64,000 nt of DNA, taken from an uncultured Paracoccaceae bacterium. GTDB lineage: Bacteria; Pseudomonadota; Alphaproteobacteria; Rhodobacterales; Rhodobacteraceae. The stretch is taken from the NCBI GenBank assembly GCA_947503935.1, contig CANNFR010000013.1, positions 1 to 64,000 of the forward strand. The letters run 5' to 3'. Positions 17,147-26,071 of this stretch are shown here, in pieces; within the stretch, counting starts at the first letter, position 1, and each line of letters starts with the position of its first letter. The notes beneath the pieces are model-generated. The model was given only the letters and a program-made list of their open reading frames with translations, did no database searches and was not told the origin of the DNA. The translations under genes were made by a program, and so were the position numbers.

Positions 17147-18580
17147 TCAGTCTTCGAGCGGGATGATCTCAGGCGGTACTATTGATATTCGGCTAGCGGG
17201 GGGTCGCCGCCAGGCGAGGAGTTGAGTCAGCGCGTCGACCTGATCGTCATGGCGCAGGCTGGGAAAGCCCAGCAGCTCGCGTTCGAAGTCTGCCAGCCAG
17301 GGGGCGTCGTTCGGCAGGAACAGATCGCCGGCCTCGATACGATGTGTCTGCGCCGAAAATCGCGTGACCTTGTCGGCCTCTGGCTGGCGGGCGATCGGCG
17401 AGGGCACGCCGTCAGGCCGTTCCTCGCGCAAGACCTGGATCAGCTGGGCGCCGCTTGCCGCATCCTCGATCAGAAGCGCATCCGCCTTGCGGTCCCGGGC
17501 CAGGTCAATCGCAAGCCGACGTAGGTCGGGGAAGTGCAGTTTGCGCCGGAAGGCATCGAGGACGAATACCTGCTGCCCGCGAAGCAGCGCTGTGATGCAG
17601 ACAGAATAGTCGTTGAACACACCTTCCTTTGACGCCGTATCCCAGCTCTGTACGATCATGTCGCCAGGCGCTCTGTCTGGGAAGCGATCATAGCGGCGGA
17701 ACCACGCGGCTTTGACATAGAGCCCCTCAGCCGGCACCGGAGATTGCTGATACTGGGCGGAATACGTGGCCGAGCCCATGACTGCTTTCAACTCGTTAAG
17801 TCGGGTGGTGTTTTCGCGTTCAGGGTGGAGGACCTCGCCTGCCATTCGTTCATGTAGACGCCCGCCGCCGAGCGGAACCCGTTCATTGGCTTCGGCGATG
17901 GCCGGCAGGCTTAGATGTTCCCATCCGCCGGCCGCGAGTAGGTGTCCGGCCAAGTCGTCCTCGTGCAGGCGCTGCATCACCAGGAGGATCGCACCTTTAG
18001 ACTTATCATTGAGGCGCGAGGTCAGCGTATTAGAATACCAGTTGATCACCCGGCGGCGGGCGGTTTCCGACATCGCCTCTTCCGGCTTGATAGGATCGTC
18101 GATGACGATGATGTCTCCGCCGCGGCCGGTGAGCGTACCTCCGACGGAGGTCGATAGCCGCCCGCCGCCCCGTGTTGTGCCGAAGTCCATCTCCGCACCG
18201 CCGCCGCGACGGATGCGGGTGCCCGGGAAGATGCGGCGGTACCAATCGGTCTGCATGATCGCCCGGCAATCGCCGGCATGCTTTTGTGCCAGTTCACCGG
18301 AATAGCTGACACAGACGAATTTGAGCGTGGGATCGCGGCCCAACATCCAGGCGACCCAGGCCACGGAGACCGTGATCGACTTCAGATAACGCGGCGGCAT
18401 CGTAATGATGAGCCGCGTTGCCGCGCCGTCGGCCACGCGTTTCAAATGATGTCCGATGGCTTCGTGATGCCAGTTGGGCACAAAGCTGTCGCCACCCGAG
18501 GCCGTACCGAACGCCTTAGCTAGGAAGGCGATGAAATCCTCGCGCAGGACGGCGTCGAACAGGGTTTGGCGATCATTCAT
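17147..18580 (-). CDS. Phage terminase large subunit
   Basis: About 477 residues. The N-terminal packaging ATPase has a Walker A-like loop MPPRYLKSI at 61-69 and Walker B IIVIDDPIKP; the coupling region includes MQRLHEDDLAGHLL. The C-terminal RNase H-like nuclease has Asp residues in QSWDTAS and LLIEDAASG and the HDDQVDALTQ motif. I start it at MNDRQTL (18580), which overlaps the preceding gene by 8 nt. The motor cuts concatemeric DNA and pumps it into the procapsid. It looks intact, yet no portal gene follows: on its 3' side lies an oppositely oriented broken ORF and then IS DNA. Confidence 0.92.
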   Translation of the reverse strand: MNDRQTLFDAVLREDFIAFLAKAFGTASGGDSFVPNWHHEAIGHHLKRVADGAATRLIITMPPRYLKSITVSVAWVAWMLGRDPTLKFVCVSYSGELAQKHAGDCRAIMQTDWYRRIFPGTRIRRGGGAEMDFGTTRGGGRLSTSVGGTLTGRGGDIIVIDDPIKPEEAMSETARRRVINWYSNTLTSRLNDKSKGAILLVMQRLHEDDLAGHLLAAGGWEHLSLPAIAEANERVPLGGGRLHERMAGEVLHPERENTTRLNELKAVMGSATYSAQYQQSPVPAEGLYVKAAWFRRYDRFPDRAPGDMIVQSWDTASKEGVFNDYSVCITALLRGQQVFVLDAFRRKLHFPDLRRLAIDLARDRKADALLIEDAASGAQLIQVLREERPDGVPSPIARQPEADKVTRFSAQTHRIEAGDLFLPNDAPWLADFERELLGFPSLRHDDQVDALTQLLAWRRPPASRISIVPPEIIPLED

Positions 18581-18968
18581 GTTCGCCACTCTCCGCGTTC
18601 CTGGCCAAAAACCCCTGCAGGATAGCTTCGTCTTCCGGCGCAAGTTTTGTTTTGCTCACCGGTATTTCATCGTCCGGCCCCAGCAGCGTGATCACGAGCT
18701 CGGACAACTTACTGATGGCCTTCATCTCGCCCTTGACCGCCTTCGCCGTCAGTTGCTTGACCATGAGCTGTTGCTTGGTCAGTTTCCGCGGCCGGCCGTT
18801 CTCGGTGATCGTGACGCGCTGGTTGAGCTCGGCCTTCAAATCGGTCTTCAGGCCACGAGCGCCCCTGGGCCGGCCCTTCGGATTGCCGGACTGCCCTGGT
18901 TTGAACTGCGCGTGTTTCGGCGGTTTTCCGTAGCCGACGTCGTAGCTGTCGTCGTTCCGGTCAGTCAT
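18573..18968 (-). CDS. DUF5681 protein (terminase-associated)
   Basis: A 131-residue protein with the family signature VGYGKPPKHAQFKPGQSGNP followed by KGRPRG near the N-terminus, then a helical C-terminal half. DUF5681 genes commonly precede terminase genes in alphaproteobacterial prophages, and this one overlaps the terminase start by 8 nt. A small-terminase or DNA-binding role is inferred from position only. Confidence 0.8.
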   Translation of the reverse strand: MTDRNDDSYDVGYGKPPKHAQFKPGQSGNPKGRPRGARGLKTDLKAELNQRVTITENGRPRKLTKQQLMVKQLTAKAVKGEMKAISKLSELVITLLGPDDEIPVSKTKLAPEDEAILQGFLARNAESGEHE

Positions 18969-20278
18969 TCAGCCACCCCGCGCTCTTTTGCGACGGCCTC
19001 AAAGCTCTCGAAGCTGTCGCCATGAATGACGGTCTCGCCTGTGGCTTCCGCGAGGCGGTGCAGGGTCAGATCGGCGTAGTGCGGATCAATCTCGATGCCG
19101 ACACCAACACGACCGGTCTTGGCTGCGGCAAGCAGCGTCGAGCCGGACCCGGCAAAGGCATCGGCAATAATGCCGCCGCGCTTCGAGCAGTCCATGATCG
19201 CGTCGACAATCATATCCACCGGTTTCACCGTCGGATGTGCCTCGAGATCATCCATGCGGCCGGCGCGAAAGGTGTTAGCGCCGGCATAGGTCCAGAGATT
19301 CGAGCGATGACGGCCGGTCTCGCCAAGCCCGAAATTGTTGATGTGTCTGCCAGTGCCGTTTTTGAACGCAAAGACGAGCTCGTGCTGCGAGCGATAGAAG
19401 GAGCCCATACCTGCATTTGTCTTGGCCCAGACGCACAGGTTCTTCAACTCGGCGTAGAGACCATCCGCGGCATCCAGAACCTCGCGCATGTGCCTCCAAT
19501 CCATGCAGATGAAGTGGATCGCGCCGTCCTCGCTGATGTCGACGAGGTTGCGGAACGACCGCTGCAGGAATTCTGTGAAACCGGCCCGCGACATCTCCCC
19601 GGATGCCATCGCGAACTCGCGGTGCTGCGTCTTGCCGAGACCGGACACATGGCCCGAGATCGGCACATTGTAAGGCGGATCTGTGAAGATCATCTGAGCC
19701 TTGTCTTTGCCCATCAGCGCAGCCCAAGACGCCGGATCGAGCGCATCGCCGCAGAGCAGGCGGTGCGGCCCGATCAGCCAGAGGTCGCCGTTGCGGTTGA
19801 CAGCAGGCTTATCTGTATCTGGGCGAGGCACGGTCTCCGGCGTCGCCGGTTTGTCATCGGCCAGCAACACATCGATCTCGCCCATCTCAAACCCGGTCAG
19901 TTCGATGTTGAAATCGAGATCGAGATCCAGGAGGCCCTGAAGTTCGATCGCCAGAAGCTCGTCGTCCCAGCCCGCATTCTCCGCCAATTTGTTGTCAGCA
20001 ATGACATAGGCCCGCTTCTCGGCCACGCTCATGTGATCGAGGCGCAGGACCGGGACTTCCGTCAATCCGAGCAGCCTCGCCGCCTCAAGCCGGCCGTGCC
20101 CGGCAATCACGCCGCCGTCGGCGTCGATCAGAAGCGGGTTGGTCCAGCCGAAGGCACTGATGCTGTCGGCAATCTGTTGGATCTGCTTTTTCGAATGCGT
20201 TCGTGGATTGTTGGCGTAAGGCGAAAGGTGATCAACCGTCGCCAGTGAGAGGCGAGGATATTGCGCGAGATCCTTCAT
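18965..20278 (-). CDS. ParB-domain DNA methyltransferase (phage type)
   Basis: A 437-residue fusion. Residues 1-120 are a ParB/sulfiredoxin-like domain (GHGRLEAARLLG at 60-71, then YVIADNKLAENAGW). The rest is an amino-methyltransferase with DPPY at 200-203 and, near the C-terminus, DAFAGSGSTLLAA for SAM binding; this catalytic-then-SAM order is the beta class. It would methylate A-N6 or C-N4 in a short recognition site, either to protect phage DNA or to regulate it. It overlaps both neighbours by 4 nt. No cognate restriction gene is adjacent unless the nuclease-like gene at 21343 plays that part. Confidence 0.9.
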   Translation of the reverse strand: MKDLAQYPRLSLATVDHLSPYANNPRTHSKKQIQQIADSISAFGWTNPLLIDADGGVIAGHGRLEAARLLGLTEVPVLRLDHMSVAEKRAYVIADNKLAENAGWDDELLAIELQGLLDLDLDFNIELTGFEMGEIDVLLADDKPATPETVPRPDTDKPAVNRNGDLWLIGPHRLLCGDALDPASWAALMGKDKAQMIFTDPPYNVPISGHVSGLGKTQHREFAMASGEMSRAGFTEFLQRSFRNLVDISEDGAIHFICMDWRHMREVLDAADGLYAELKNLCVWAKTNAGMGSFYRSQHELVFAFKNGTGRHINNFGLGETGRHRSNLWTYAGANTFRAGRMDDLEAHPTVKPVDMIVDAIMDCSKRGGIIADAFAGSGSTLLAAAKTGRVGVGIEIDPHYADLTLHRLAEATGETVIHGDSFESFEAVAKERGVAE

Positions 20279-20487
20279 GTGCGCAGCCTTTCTTTCACCT
20301 GGGCCAAGATGTCGCCGGGCTCAGGAATGAAAGAAAACTGCCACTTTAGGTCAATGGCTCGGCCCAAGGCCATCTGGCACCAATCGAAGACAAAGACGGT
20401 GACGATACCGAAGCTAGATACTTGGACCTGATGGGCGCCCTTTAGGAGGATCGGATTGAAATCTCCGATCAGTTGGGTAAGGGGCAT
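20275..20487 (-). CDS. Hypothetical protein in the phage operon
   Basis: A 70-residue protein overlapping the start of the ParB-methyltransferase gene by 4 nt and lying about 60 bp from the gene upstream. It is mixed alpha/beta with no motif I recognise. Overlap and shared strand are the main evidence that it is real. Confidence 0.5.
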   Translation of the reverse strand: MPLTQLIGDFNPILLKGAHQVQVSSFGIVTVFVFDWCQMALGRAIDLKWQFSFIPEPGDILAQVKERLRT

Positions 20488-20550
20488 GAGTTTCTCCGAA
20501 ATCTGTCTGCCCGCAGATTTACCGGTCGGAGGCGGCTTCAGTCATTCCCG

Positions 20551-21018
20551 TCAAATCGCGGTTTTTCGGGAGGAGATCCGGTTGGCGATCTTCTTGGCAT
20601 GGCCCTTGTGGCCATAAAACCAGACCGAGGTGAGGCCGGCGGCGATTTCGTGACGGGCACGGCGTTCATCGAATTCGGACATATGCTCTTCGACAAACGC
20701 GCCGACCTCTTCGGGCAGATCACGATCTCCGTTCAGCCACCTCATCAACGCCGAATAGACCAGGCTCATGTGTGCATCGATGATGGTCTTGCCACCTTCA
20801 GGACGCCGGCCCCGGCCCTGTCGGATGGTCCCATCGAGCAGGCCGGCGGCGTGGTCAATCAGCTCGACCGGCCAGCCGTTAGGTGGATCGGCTCTCAGGA
20901 GACCCCCGATATCCCTGGCCGAGATGAACTCGCCCCGCTGCAATCGCTCCGCCAACTCCTCTGCTGGCGTGCGCTTCAGATGGGCGAAACGGCCCGATCG
21001 GGCGTCTTCATCCGGCAC
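20551..21018 (-). CDS. Hypothetical phage protein, 155 aa
   Basis: I place the start at GTG 21018, inside the last codons of the XRE gene, because GAAGAGG sits at normal distance and the overlap implies coupling; a longer frame runs further upstream but would lie wholly within the XRE gene. The protein is helical and charged, with a KTIIDAHMSLVYSALMRWL helix and a basic end (KGHAKKIANRISSRK). Similar size and position to regulatory or replication accessory proteins of prophages, but no family is recognised. Confidence 0.55.
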   Translation of the reverse strand: MPDEDARSGRFAHLKRTPAEELAERLQRGEFISARDIGGLLRADPPNGWPVELIDHAAGLLDGTIRQGRGRRPEGGKTIIDAHMSLVYSALMRWLNGDRDLPEEVGAFVEEHMSEFDERRARHEIAAGLTSVWFYGHKGHAKKIANRISSRKTAI

Positions 21019-21229
21019 CGTCAACCTCTTCGAGCAATCGCCAAGTGGGGATTCCAAGTGGTGCCGCCAACTGCTCCAGAACCAAGACGGTCGGATTACG
21101 TACTCCGCGTTCAACGCCGCTGACATAGGTCCGGTGCAACCCGCATTCGAGCGCCAGCCCCTCCTGCGAGAGCCCGGCCGCCTTGCGGTGTTTCTTCAGA
21201 TTGAGCCCAACCCGCCTGCGAATATCCAT
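21008..21229 (-). CDS. XRE-family HTH regulator
   Basis: A 73-residue single-domain Cro/CI-type protein: LNLKKHRKAAGLSQEGLALE, then CGLHRTYVSGVERGVRNPT, the standard HTH_3 pattern, followed by a short C-terminal helix. It is the first gene of the phage operon and stands back to back with the nuclease-like gene at 21343. The 113-bp gap would hold divergent promoters it could repress. It lacks a CI-type oligomerisation domain. Confidence 0.85.
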   Translation of the reverse strand: MDIRRRVGLNLKKHRKAAGLSQEGLALECGLHRTYVSGVERGVRNPTVLVLEQLAAPLGIPTWRLLEEVDGAG

Positions 21230-21342
21230 TCCCAGTCTGGGCCACAGATGCAGACAGTTGATCTACAGACTATGAGTCTCTTTTTACTTGACTGTCCGGC
21301 CATACAAAGCGTGACTGATCACGTGATCGAACCGGAAAGCCC

Positions 21343-21846
21343 ATGCCAGACACCTTCCACAACGATGCATCAAGCCTGAGGGAGCAGTACATCGAGTACG
21401 GCTTCCTCGGCGAGTTGTGCCGGGAAATGTGGAAGCGTGGCATCGAAATGGACATCCTGCGCAGCCACACCGACCGCAGCGGCTACGACATCCTGCTCGA
21501 AGCAAACGGCATTGAGCGCCATGTGCAGTTGAAGTCCAGTTTCGTCGGTGCAAAGACAGCCCGGCAGACGGTCAACACCCGGTTGGCGGACAAGCCGTCG
21601 GGTTGCGTCGTCTGGATCCTGTTCGATCCCGAAACCTTCGAACTGGCCGCGTTCTTGTGGTTCGGAGCACCGTCCGGGAAGCCACTGCCGTATCTGGGAA
21701 ACAAGATCGCCAAGCATGCGAAAGGTGATCAGCACGGCCATAAGGCGCAGCGTGACGCCATCCGGGTTGTCAACAAAGGCCGATTTGAGGGCTTGAGGGG
21801 TATTCCCGAGCTGGCGGATCGATTGTTTGGGCCCGTCGAGAATTGA
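21343..21846 (+). CDS. Possible PD-(D/E)XK nuclease-like protein
   Basis: A 167-residue protein. After an N-terminal helix (YGFLGELCREMWKRGIEMDI) comes RSGYDILLEANGIERHVQLK: an Asp, a strand, then a QxK where a PD-(D/E)XK enzyme has (D/E/Q)xK. This layout is shared by small restriction-type nucleases and DUF4365-like proteins. The rest is alpha/beta with a basic C-terminal third. It faces the XRE gene. It may be a phage cargo nuclease or restriction-like protein; activity is not provable from sequence. Confidence 0.5.
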   Translation: MPDTFHNDASSLREQYIEYGFLGELCREMWKRGIEMDILRSHTDRSGYDILLEANGIERHVQLKSSFVGAKTARQTVNTRLADKPSGCVVWILFDPETFELAAFLWFGAPSGKPLPYLGNKIAKHAKGDQHGHKAQRDAIRVVNKGRFEGLRGIPELADRLFGPVEN

Positions 21847-21896
21847 TTTTGCCTGTCTGATTTAGCGGATAGACCTGCCTTTCTGCGTGGATAAGA

Positions 21897-22467
21897 CGAG
21901 GCCCCCTATCCTCAGCTGACCGCCATCGCGCCGACGGTCATGTCGGAGGAGTTGCACGGCGACTGGAAGATCAACTTCAGTCTCTATGCGGAAGCGCTCG
22001 GCCGCACGGAAAACGGCGTCGCCGCGATAGACGCCTACACCGATGCGGTCGAGTCGCTGCGCGAGCGGCTCGGCACGGCGACCGGAGAAGAGGTCTCGGT
22101 CATCCGCTTCCTGCCGGGGCAGATCCGCATCTACCAGCTCGACAGCTTCCCGGGCGTTCTTCTGCGCGACCTGGGCTTTGCGAGGCCCGCGAACTAGAAC
22201 GTAGACGCATTCGCGATCCGCACCGGCAAGGAGAGCATCCCAGATATGGATGGCGACCGCATCTTCCACTTCACCTGGGACAAGGGCGACGGCGAGGGCG
22301 ACGCGCTGGCAGAAGACGTGCTCTCCGACCCGCTCTGGAAATCGCTGTCGGCGGTCCGGGCGGGCCGCGTTCACGCCGTGAGCGACGCGATCTGGAACAC
22401 CCCGGGCGGCATTCTCGCGGCGCGGCTGATGCTCGACGACATCGCACGGATCTACGGCGTCGAGTAA
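21897..22467 (+). pseudogene. Siderophore ABC transporter binding protein, broken
   Basis: The frame encodes the C-terminal half of a FhuD/FecB-like periplasmic iron-siderophore binding protein (PQLTAIAPTVM, WKINFSLYAEALGRTENG, then DPLWKSLSAVRAGRVHAVSD). The signal peptide and N-terminal lobe are missing, with the break near the prophage edge. A TAG at 22195-22197 interrupts it, where CAG to TAG is the simplest change. Prophage or IS rearrangement likely removed the 5' part, followed by decay. From 22468 to 22637 there is nothing I can name. Confidence 0.8.
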
Positions 22468-22637
22468 GGCGGGCGGATGTGACGCGACAACGGATGAGAC
22501 TCAGGGTTAACGCGTTGAAAGGGCGGAGAGAATGGCCGGCACAACGTGTGCACCGGGCGTGCACCGTCGGAGCGCCTTGGAGGCCGGGGGGTGTTGCAGT
22601 TAACCGGCCGCGCGGGGCGGCGTCGACGCGGCCCGCT

Positions 22638-23528
22638 TTAGAAGTCTTCCCGCAGCCTCTCCATCAGCCAGCGTCCGGCCGGCCCCAGCGCGCGGTCCGC
22701 GCGGTGCGCCGCGTAGAGGATGAGCTCGTGGCCGCGGGCATCGTCGCGCTCGATCTCGAGCGCCACGAGCCGCCTCTCGGCCAGAAGCGGCCCGACGACA
22801 TGACCCGGCATCCGGCACCAGCCGAAGCCGGCCAGCAGGAAGTCGAGGCGCCGCGCGAGGTCGACGAAGCGCCAGCGCCGCGCGCCGATTACGCCGTAGT
22901 CGCGCCCGCCCGCCTGATCCTCTTCGGAAAGGACGAGCTGGACATGGGGCGCGAGGTCGTCGCGCGAGATCAGGCGGCCGAGGCGCGCCAGCGGGTGACC
23001 GGGCGCCGCGACGGGGCGCATCGCGGTCGTGAGGATCGGGTGCGCGACGATGTCGTCCGGCACCTCGGGCAGGAGCGGGCAGAGGGCCAGCGCCGCGCCG
23101 TCCGACCGAAGCTGCGCCAGGGCCCCGCCCAGGCGCTCGGTCGAGAAGGCGACCGGCAGGTCTGGGAAGGCGGCGCGCAGGCCGTGCAGCGCCTCGATCA
23201 GCGGCGCGCTCGGCATCAGGGGGTCGATGGCGATCGCGAGTTCCGCCTCGAGCCCCGCGCGCATGCCTTGCGCCATCGCCTCGAACCGCGCCGCCGCCGC
23301 GAGCGTCGCGCGCGCCTGCGAGACCAGCACGCGGCCTGCCTCGGTGAGACGGGGCCTGTAACCTGCGCGGTCGAAGAGCGTCACCCCTTGCGCATCCTCC
23401 AGCGTCGCGACGGTCTGGCTGATGACGGATTGCGCGCGGTCGAGGCGCCGGCCAGTGGCCGAGAAGCTGCCCGTCTCCTCGATGGCGACGAGGACGCGGA
23501 GCTGGTCGAGGGTCAGGCGGCCGATCAT
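22638..23528 (-). CDS. LysR-family regulator
   Basis: About 296 residues: N-terminal winged HTH ([20 protein letters not shown], then [16 protein letters not shown]) and a periplasmic-binding-like effector domain. The start was set at MIGRLTLDQ because five upstream residues add nothing. It is divergent from the azoreductase gene with a 106-bp gap, the usual arrangement when a LysR protein controls its neighbour. It is a GC-rich gene consistent with the host. Effector unknown; quinones or azo/nitro aromatics would fit the target. Confidence 0.88.
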   Translation of the reverse strand: MIGRLTLDQLRVLVAIEETGSFSATGRRLDRAQSVISQTVATLEDAQGVTLFDRAGYRPRLTEAGRVLVSQARATLAAAARFEAMAQGMRAGLEAELAIAIDPLMPSAPLIEALHGLRAAFPDLPVAFSTERLGGALAQLRSDGAALALCPLLPEVPDDIVAHPILTTAMRPVAAPGHPLARLGRLISRDDLAPHVQLVLSEEDQAGGRDYGVIGARRWRFVDLARRLDFLLAGFGWCRMPGHVVGPLLAERRLVALEIERDDARGHELILYAAHRADRALGPAGRWLMERLREDF

Positions 23529-23529
23529 G

Positions 23530-23552
23530 CTCCATCGTATCAACAGATGGAG
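23530..23552. promoter_or_regulatory. Inverted repeat in the LysR-azoR gap
   Basis: CTCCATC (23530-23536) and GATGGAG (23546-23552) form a perfect 7-bp inverted repeat with a 9-base spacer, directly at the LysR start codon inside the divergent promoter region. Position and spacing suit a LysR autoregulatory site. It does not show the classic T-N11-A form exactly. Confidence 0.4.
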
Positions 23553-23634
23553 ATCATCGCAATTTCATCGCTCCCGCCGTTTGGATGATTGGTCCACTCT
23601 CGCCGCCGACCCAAACCCGCATCGGAGAGACCCC

Positions 23635-24249
23635 ATGCCCAAGCTCCTCGTCGTCGAAGCCAGCCCCCGCGGCGACGCCTCGATCTCGCGCAACATGACC
23701 CGGCGATTCGTCGAGACCTGGAAAGCCACCCATCCCGATGGCGAGATCCTTGGGCGCGACCTGACCGAGACCCCGCTGGAATTCGTGACCGCCCCGTGGC
23801 TCAGGGCCTATTTCACCCCGCCGGACCAGCACGACGCGGAGATGAAGGCCGCTCTCGCCCTGTCGGACCGGCTGGCCGCCGAGGTGCTGGAGGCCGACGA
23901 GATCGTCATCGCCACGCCGATCTACAACTACAACGTCCCCGCGATCGTGAAGGCGTGGATCGACCATGTCGTGCGCAAGGGGGTGACGCTTGGCTTCGAC
24001 GGCAAGGGTCTGGTGACCGGCACCACGGCCACGGTGATCTTCGCGGCCGGCGGCGCCTACGGGCCGGGCTCTCCCATCGCGCACCGGGCGATCGCGCAGC
24101 AATACATGCGCGTCGTCCTCGGCGCGATCGGGATCGAGGATGTGACCATCGTGGCTGGAGAGAACGCCAAGCTGGTCGACATGGGCGAGACGACGATGGA
24201 GGCCTTCGTCGCCGACCATGCCGAGGCGCTCGCCTCGGCGGCGGCATGA
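23635..24249 (+). CDS. azoR: FMN-dependent NADH:quinone oxidoreductase (azoreductase)
   Basis: A 204-residue flavodoxin-fold enzyme. [11 protein letters not shown] near residues 10-20 binds the FMN phosphate, [18 protein letters not shown] is the characteristic flavin-binding loop, and [10 protein letters not shown] follows. It reduces quinones (two-electron, detoxifying) and azo compounds with NAD(P)H in the cytoplasm. It starts at ATG 23635 with GGAGAGA upstream, is coupled by a 4-nt overlap to the glyoxalase-like gene, and lies opposite the LysR gene that probably controls it. Confidence 0.92.
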   Translation: MPKLLVVEASPRGDASISRNMTRRFVETWKATHPDGEILGRDLTETPLEFVTAPWLRAYFTPPDQHDAEMKAALALSDRLAAEVLEADEIVIATPIYNYNVPAIVKAWIDHVVRKGVTLGFDGKGLVTGTTATVIFAAGGAYGPGSPIAHRAIAQQYMRVVLGAIGIEDVTIVAGENAKLVDMGETTMEAFVADHAEALASAAA

Positions 24250-24758
24250 GCGAGGCGGCCTATGCCGCCCCTGCCGGAACGGCGATCGGCCATGTGCACC
24301 TGCGCGTGGCCGATCTGGGCCGTGCGCTCGCCTTCTATCAGGGCGTGCTGGGCTTTCACCTGCAGGCCCGCATTGGCAACAGCGCAGCCTTCCTCGGCGC
24401 CCCGATGCCGGGCGGATCTGGCCTGATCTATCATCACCATATCGGGCTCAACACCTGGGAGAGCCCCGGCGGCACGCCGGCGCCGCCGTGCCATACCGGG
24501 CTCTACCATGCCGCGATCCTCTATCCGTCGCGCGCCGATCTCGCCCGCGCCGTGCGCCGCGTGGTGGAGGCGGGCCATCCGCTGACGGGTTCCACCGATC
24601 ACGGGATTTCCGAGGCGGTCTATCTTGACGATCCCGACGGCAACGGGATCGAGCTTTACCGCGACCGGGCGCCGGGCGACTGGCCGCGCGATGCCGGCGA
24701 ACGGCTGGTGATGGACCTCAAGGCGCTCGATGTGGCTGCGCTTATGAAGGAGGCGTGA
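24246..24758 (+). CDS. VOC-family (glyoxalase-like) protein
   Basis: A 170-residue vicinal-oxygen-chelate protein of CatE/glyoxalase pattern. It opens [20 protein letters not shown]; metal-ligand candidates are this first His, the His in [14 protein letters not shown], and Glu in the NGIELYRDR ending. Such proteins cleave ring-diols or handle electrophilic thiol adducts. Coupling to azoR suggests the substrate derives from a quinone or hydroquinone. From 24759 to 24960 no gene is seen. Confidence 0.82.
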   Translation: MSEAAYAAPAGTAIGHVHLRVADLGRALAFYQGVLGFHLQARIGNSAAFLGAPMPGGSGLIYHHHIGLNTWESPGGTPAPPCHTGLYHAAILYPSRADLARAVRRVVEAGHPLTGSTDHGISEAVYLDDPDGNGIELYRDRAPGDWPRDAGERLVMDLKALDVAALMKEA

Positions 24759-24960
24759 CGCTTTGCCGGATCGGTCCAGGAGGGCGCTGGTGAGCGTGCC
24801 GCTGGTCCGACACTGACGCCATCGATTGCCCGCTAGCGTGCGGTGCCTGCGCGAGCCTTCGGTCAGGTTTTGGGCTGCTGCCGATGTAGAAAAATCGTGC
24901 TGTCGATGATCTTTGGTTGATGCACCGAAAACGGTCTCGAAACAAGGACATCGCGCACCG

Positions 24961-25545
24961 TTATCGGCGCAATACCAGCCACGCGCGGCGCTTTCCGATT
25001 GCCCACAGGATCGTGCCCAGGACCAGCACACAGATTGCCGTCTTCGACAGATCTCCCATCGTCCCTTCGATCTGCCAGACATGGATGACCGTCCCGATCA
25101 CGACGACCGACGTCGCGATCGTATGGGCGAGGCGCCAGACGCGCAGACCGATACTCTTCCGGACCGCCGCGAGGAGTGCGGCGGCAAAGACCGCCCACAT
25201 CGCCATCGCCCCCCAGATTGCGAAGGGCGTGGGCGAGCGGAAGAGCAAGACGTCGACGACATCCGGCGGGCTCGTGATCCAGAGGCCGACCACGTGGACG
25301 ACCACGACGAAGACGAGCCCGGCGCCGACCCAGGCATGGACCCGCCGGGCCGGTATGCCCGGCAGCGCGCCAAGGATAAGGAGCGGCTGGACCAGCAGCA
25401 GGACGAGCCCGAGGATCCCCGCAAAGCCGGCGGCGATGTATATCGGCTCCCGCCACTCCAGCAGGGGGCTGCGGGCGGCGACGATCAGAGGGATCGACAC
25501 GACCGCAAGCAGGCCCGCCCATATCAAGGTCGCGCGCAGCGTCAT
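24961..25545 (-). CDS. Ferric-reductase-like transmembrane protein
   Basis: A 194-residue inner-membrane protein with about six helices. Histidines spaced for haem binding are visible (ARRVHAWVGAG, VVVVHVVGLW, WRLAHTIATS, IGTVIHVWQ), as in the ferric-reductase transmembrane domain family. No flavin or NAD domain is attached, so electrons would come from a partner. Its start overlaps the stop of the intradiol-dioxygenase-like gene. Last gene of a five-gene minus-strand run from 28918. Confidence 0.8.
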   Translation of the reverse strand: MTLRATLIWAGLLAVVSIPLIVAARSPLLEWREPIYIAAGFAGILGLVLLLVQPLLILGALPGIPARRVHAWVGAGLVFVVVVHVVGLWITSPPDVVDVLLFRSPTPFAIWGAMAMWAVFAAALLAAVRKSIGLRVWRLAHTIATSVVVIGTVIHVWQIEGTMGDLSKTAICVLVLGTILWAIGKRRAWLVLRR

Positions 25546-26045
25546 CAGGCGGGGCGCAGGACGAACTCGACCTGGAGGCTGGTATCCGACGCGCGTGCCA
25601 TAACGGGACGCAGGAACACCGTCTCGAAGCCGCCGTCGTCATAATCGGTGTCATAAGCCAGATGGCCGTGCGGCTGGCCGAAGGCCGGCACGATCTGCGG
25701 CATCTCGATGCGGAACACGCCGTTCGCATCCGTCAGCGTCGCGCCGTGTGAGCGGGCGTCGCGTTCGTGGCCTTCGGTCGTGTGGGCCCAGACCTGAATG
25801 CGCCGCCCGGCCAGTGGGGCACCATCGCCCGCGCGGCGCACGGTTCCGGTGGTCCAGAACCCGCCGCCGCCGATCCGCTCGACGAGAGGCGCGCCGGGGC
25901 GGTAGTTGTTGGCGCCGCCGCGCATCGTTCGTGTCGGCGCAAGCGATTGTGCACGCGCGGGTGCGATCAGCCCGGATGCGCCCAGAAGGAGGGCCGAGCT
26001 GGTGGCGGACAAGACGGTGCGGCGGGTTGGGGTCGAGGTGGTCAT
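25545..26045 (-). CDS. Exported intradiol-dioxygenase-like protein
   Basis: 166 residues with a twin-arginine-like leader (RRTVLSATSSALLLGASGLI, cleavage near PARA|QS). The mature part resembles the beta-sandwich of intradiol ring-cleavage dioxygenases: FWTTGTVRRAGDGAPLAGRR, IQVWAHTTEGHERDARSHG, GHLAYDTDYDDGG. It is short, and the canonical Tyr2His2 iron site is not obviously complete, so it may be a binding or degenerate relative. Tat export and the neighbouring membrane haem protein suggest a periplasmic redox pair. Confidence 0.7.
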   Translation of the reverse strand: MTTSTPTRRTVLSATSSALLLGASGLIAPARAQSLAPTRTMRGGANNYRPGAPLVERIGGGGFWTTGTVRRAGDGAPLAGRRIQVWAHTTEGHERDARSHGATLTDANGVFRIEMPQIVPAFGQPHGHLAYDTDYDDGGFETVFLRPVMARASDTSLQVEFVLRPA

Positions 26046-26071
26046 GGGTTTCTCCTGTTTGGCTGGTGAGG

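Larger units (their letters stand above)
16898..21846. mobile_element. Prophage remnant: packaging and modification module
   Basis: From right to left on the minus strand: XRE regulator, unknown 155-residue protein, a 70-residue protein, ParB-MTase, DUF5681 protein, terminase large subunit. An oppositely oriented nuclease-like gene starts the segment on the right. Head, tail, lysis and integrase genes are absent. Its left edge touches a truncated IS110 and its right edge a broken siderophore-binding gene, so it is a fragment rather than an excisable phage. Confidence 0.65.

Noticed and set aside
19022-20248. A 408-codon plus-strand frame opposite the ParB-methyltransferase
   Set aside because: The minus strand carries DPPY and FAGSG motifs; the plus frame is a shadow.
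22479-23588. Long plus-strand open frame across the LysR gene
   Set aside because: Antisense shadow of a GC-rich gene; arginine-rich, no domain, while the opposite strand gives a clean LysR.
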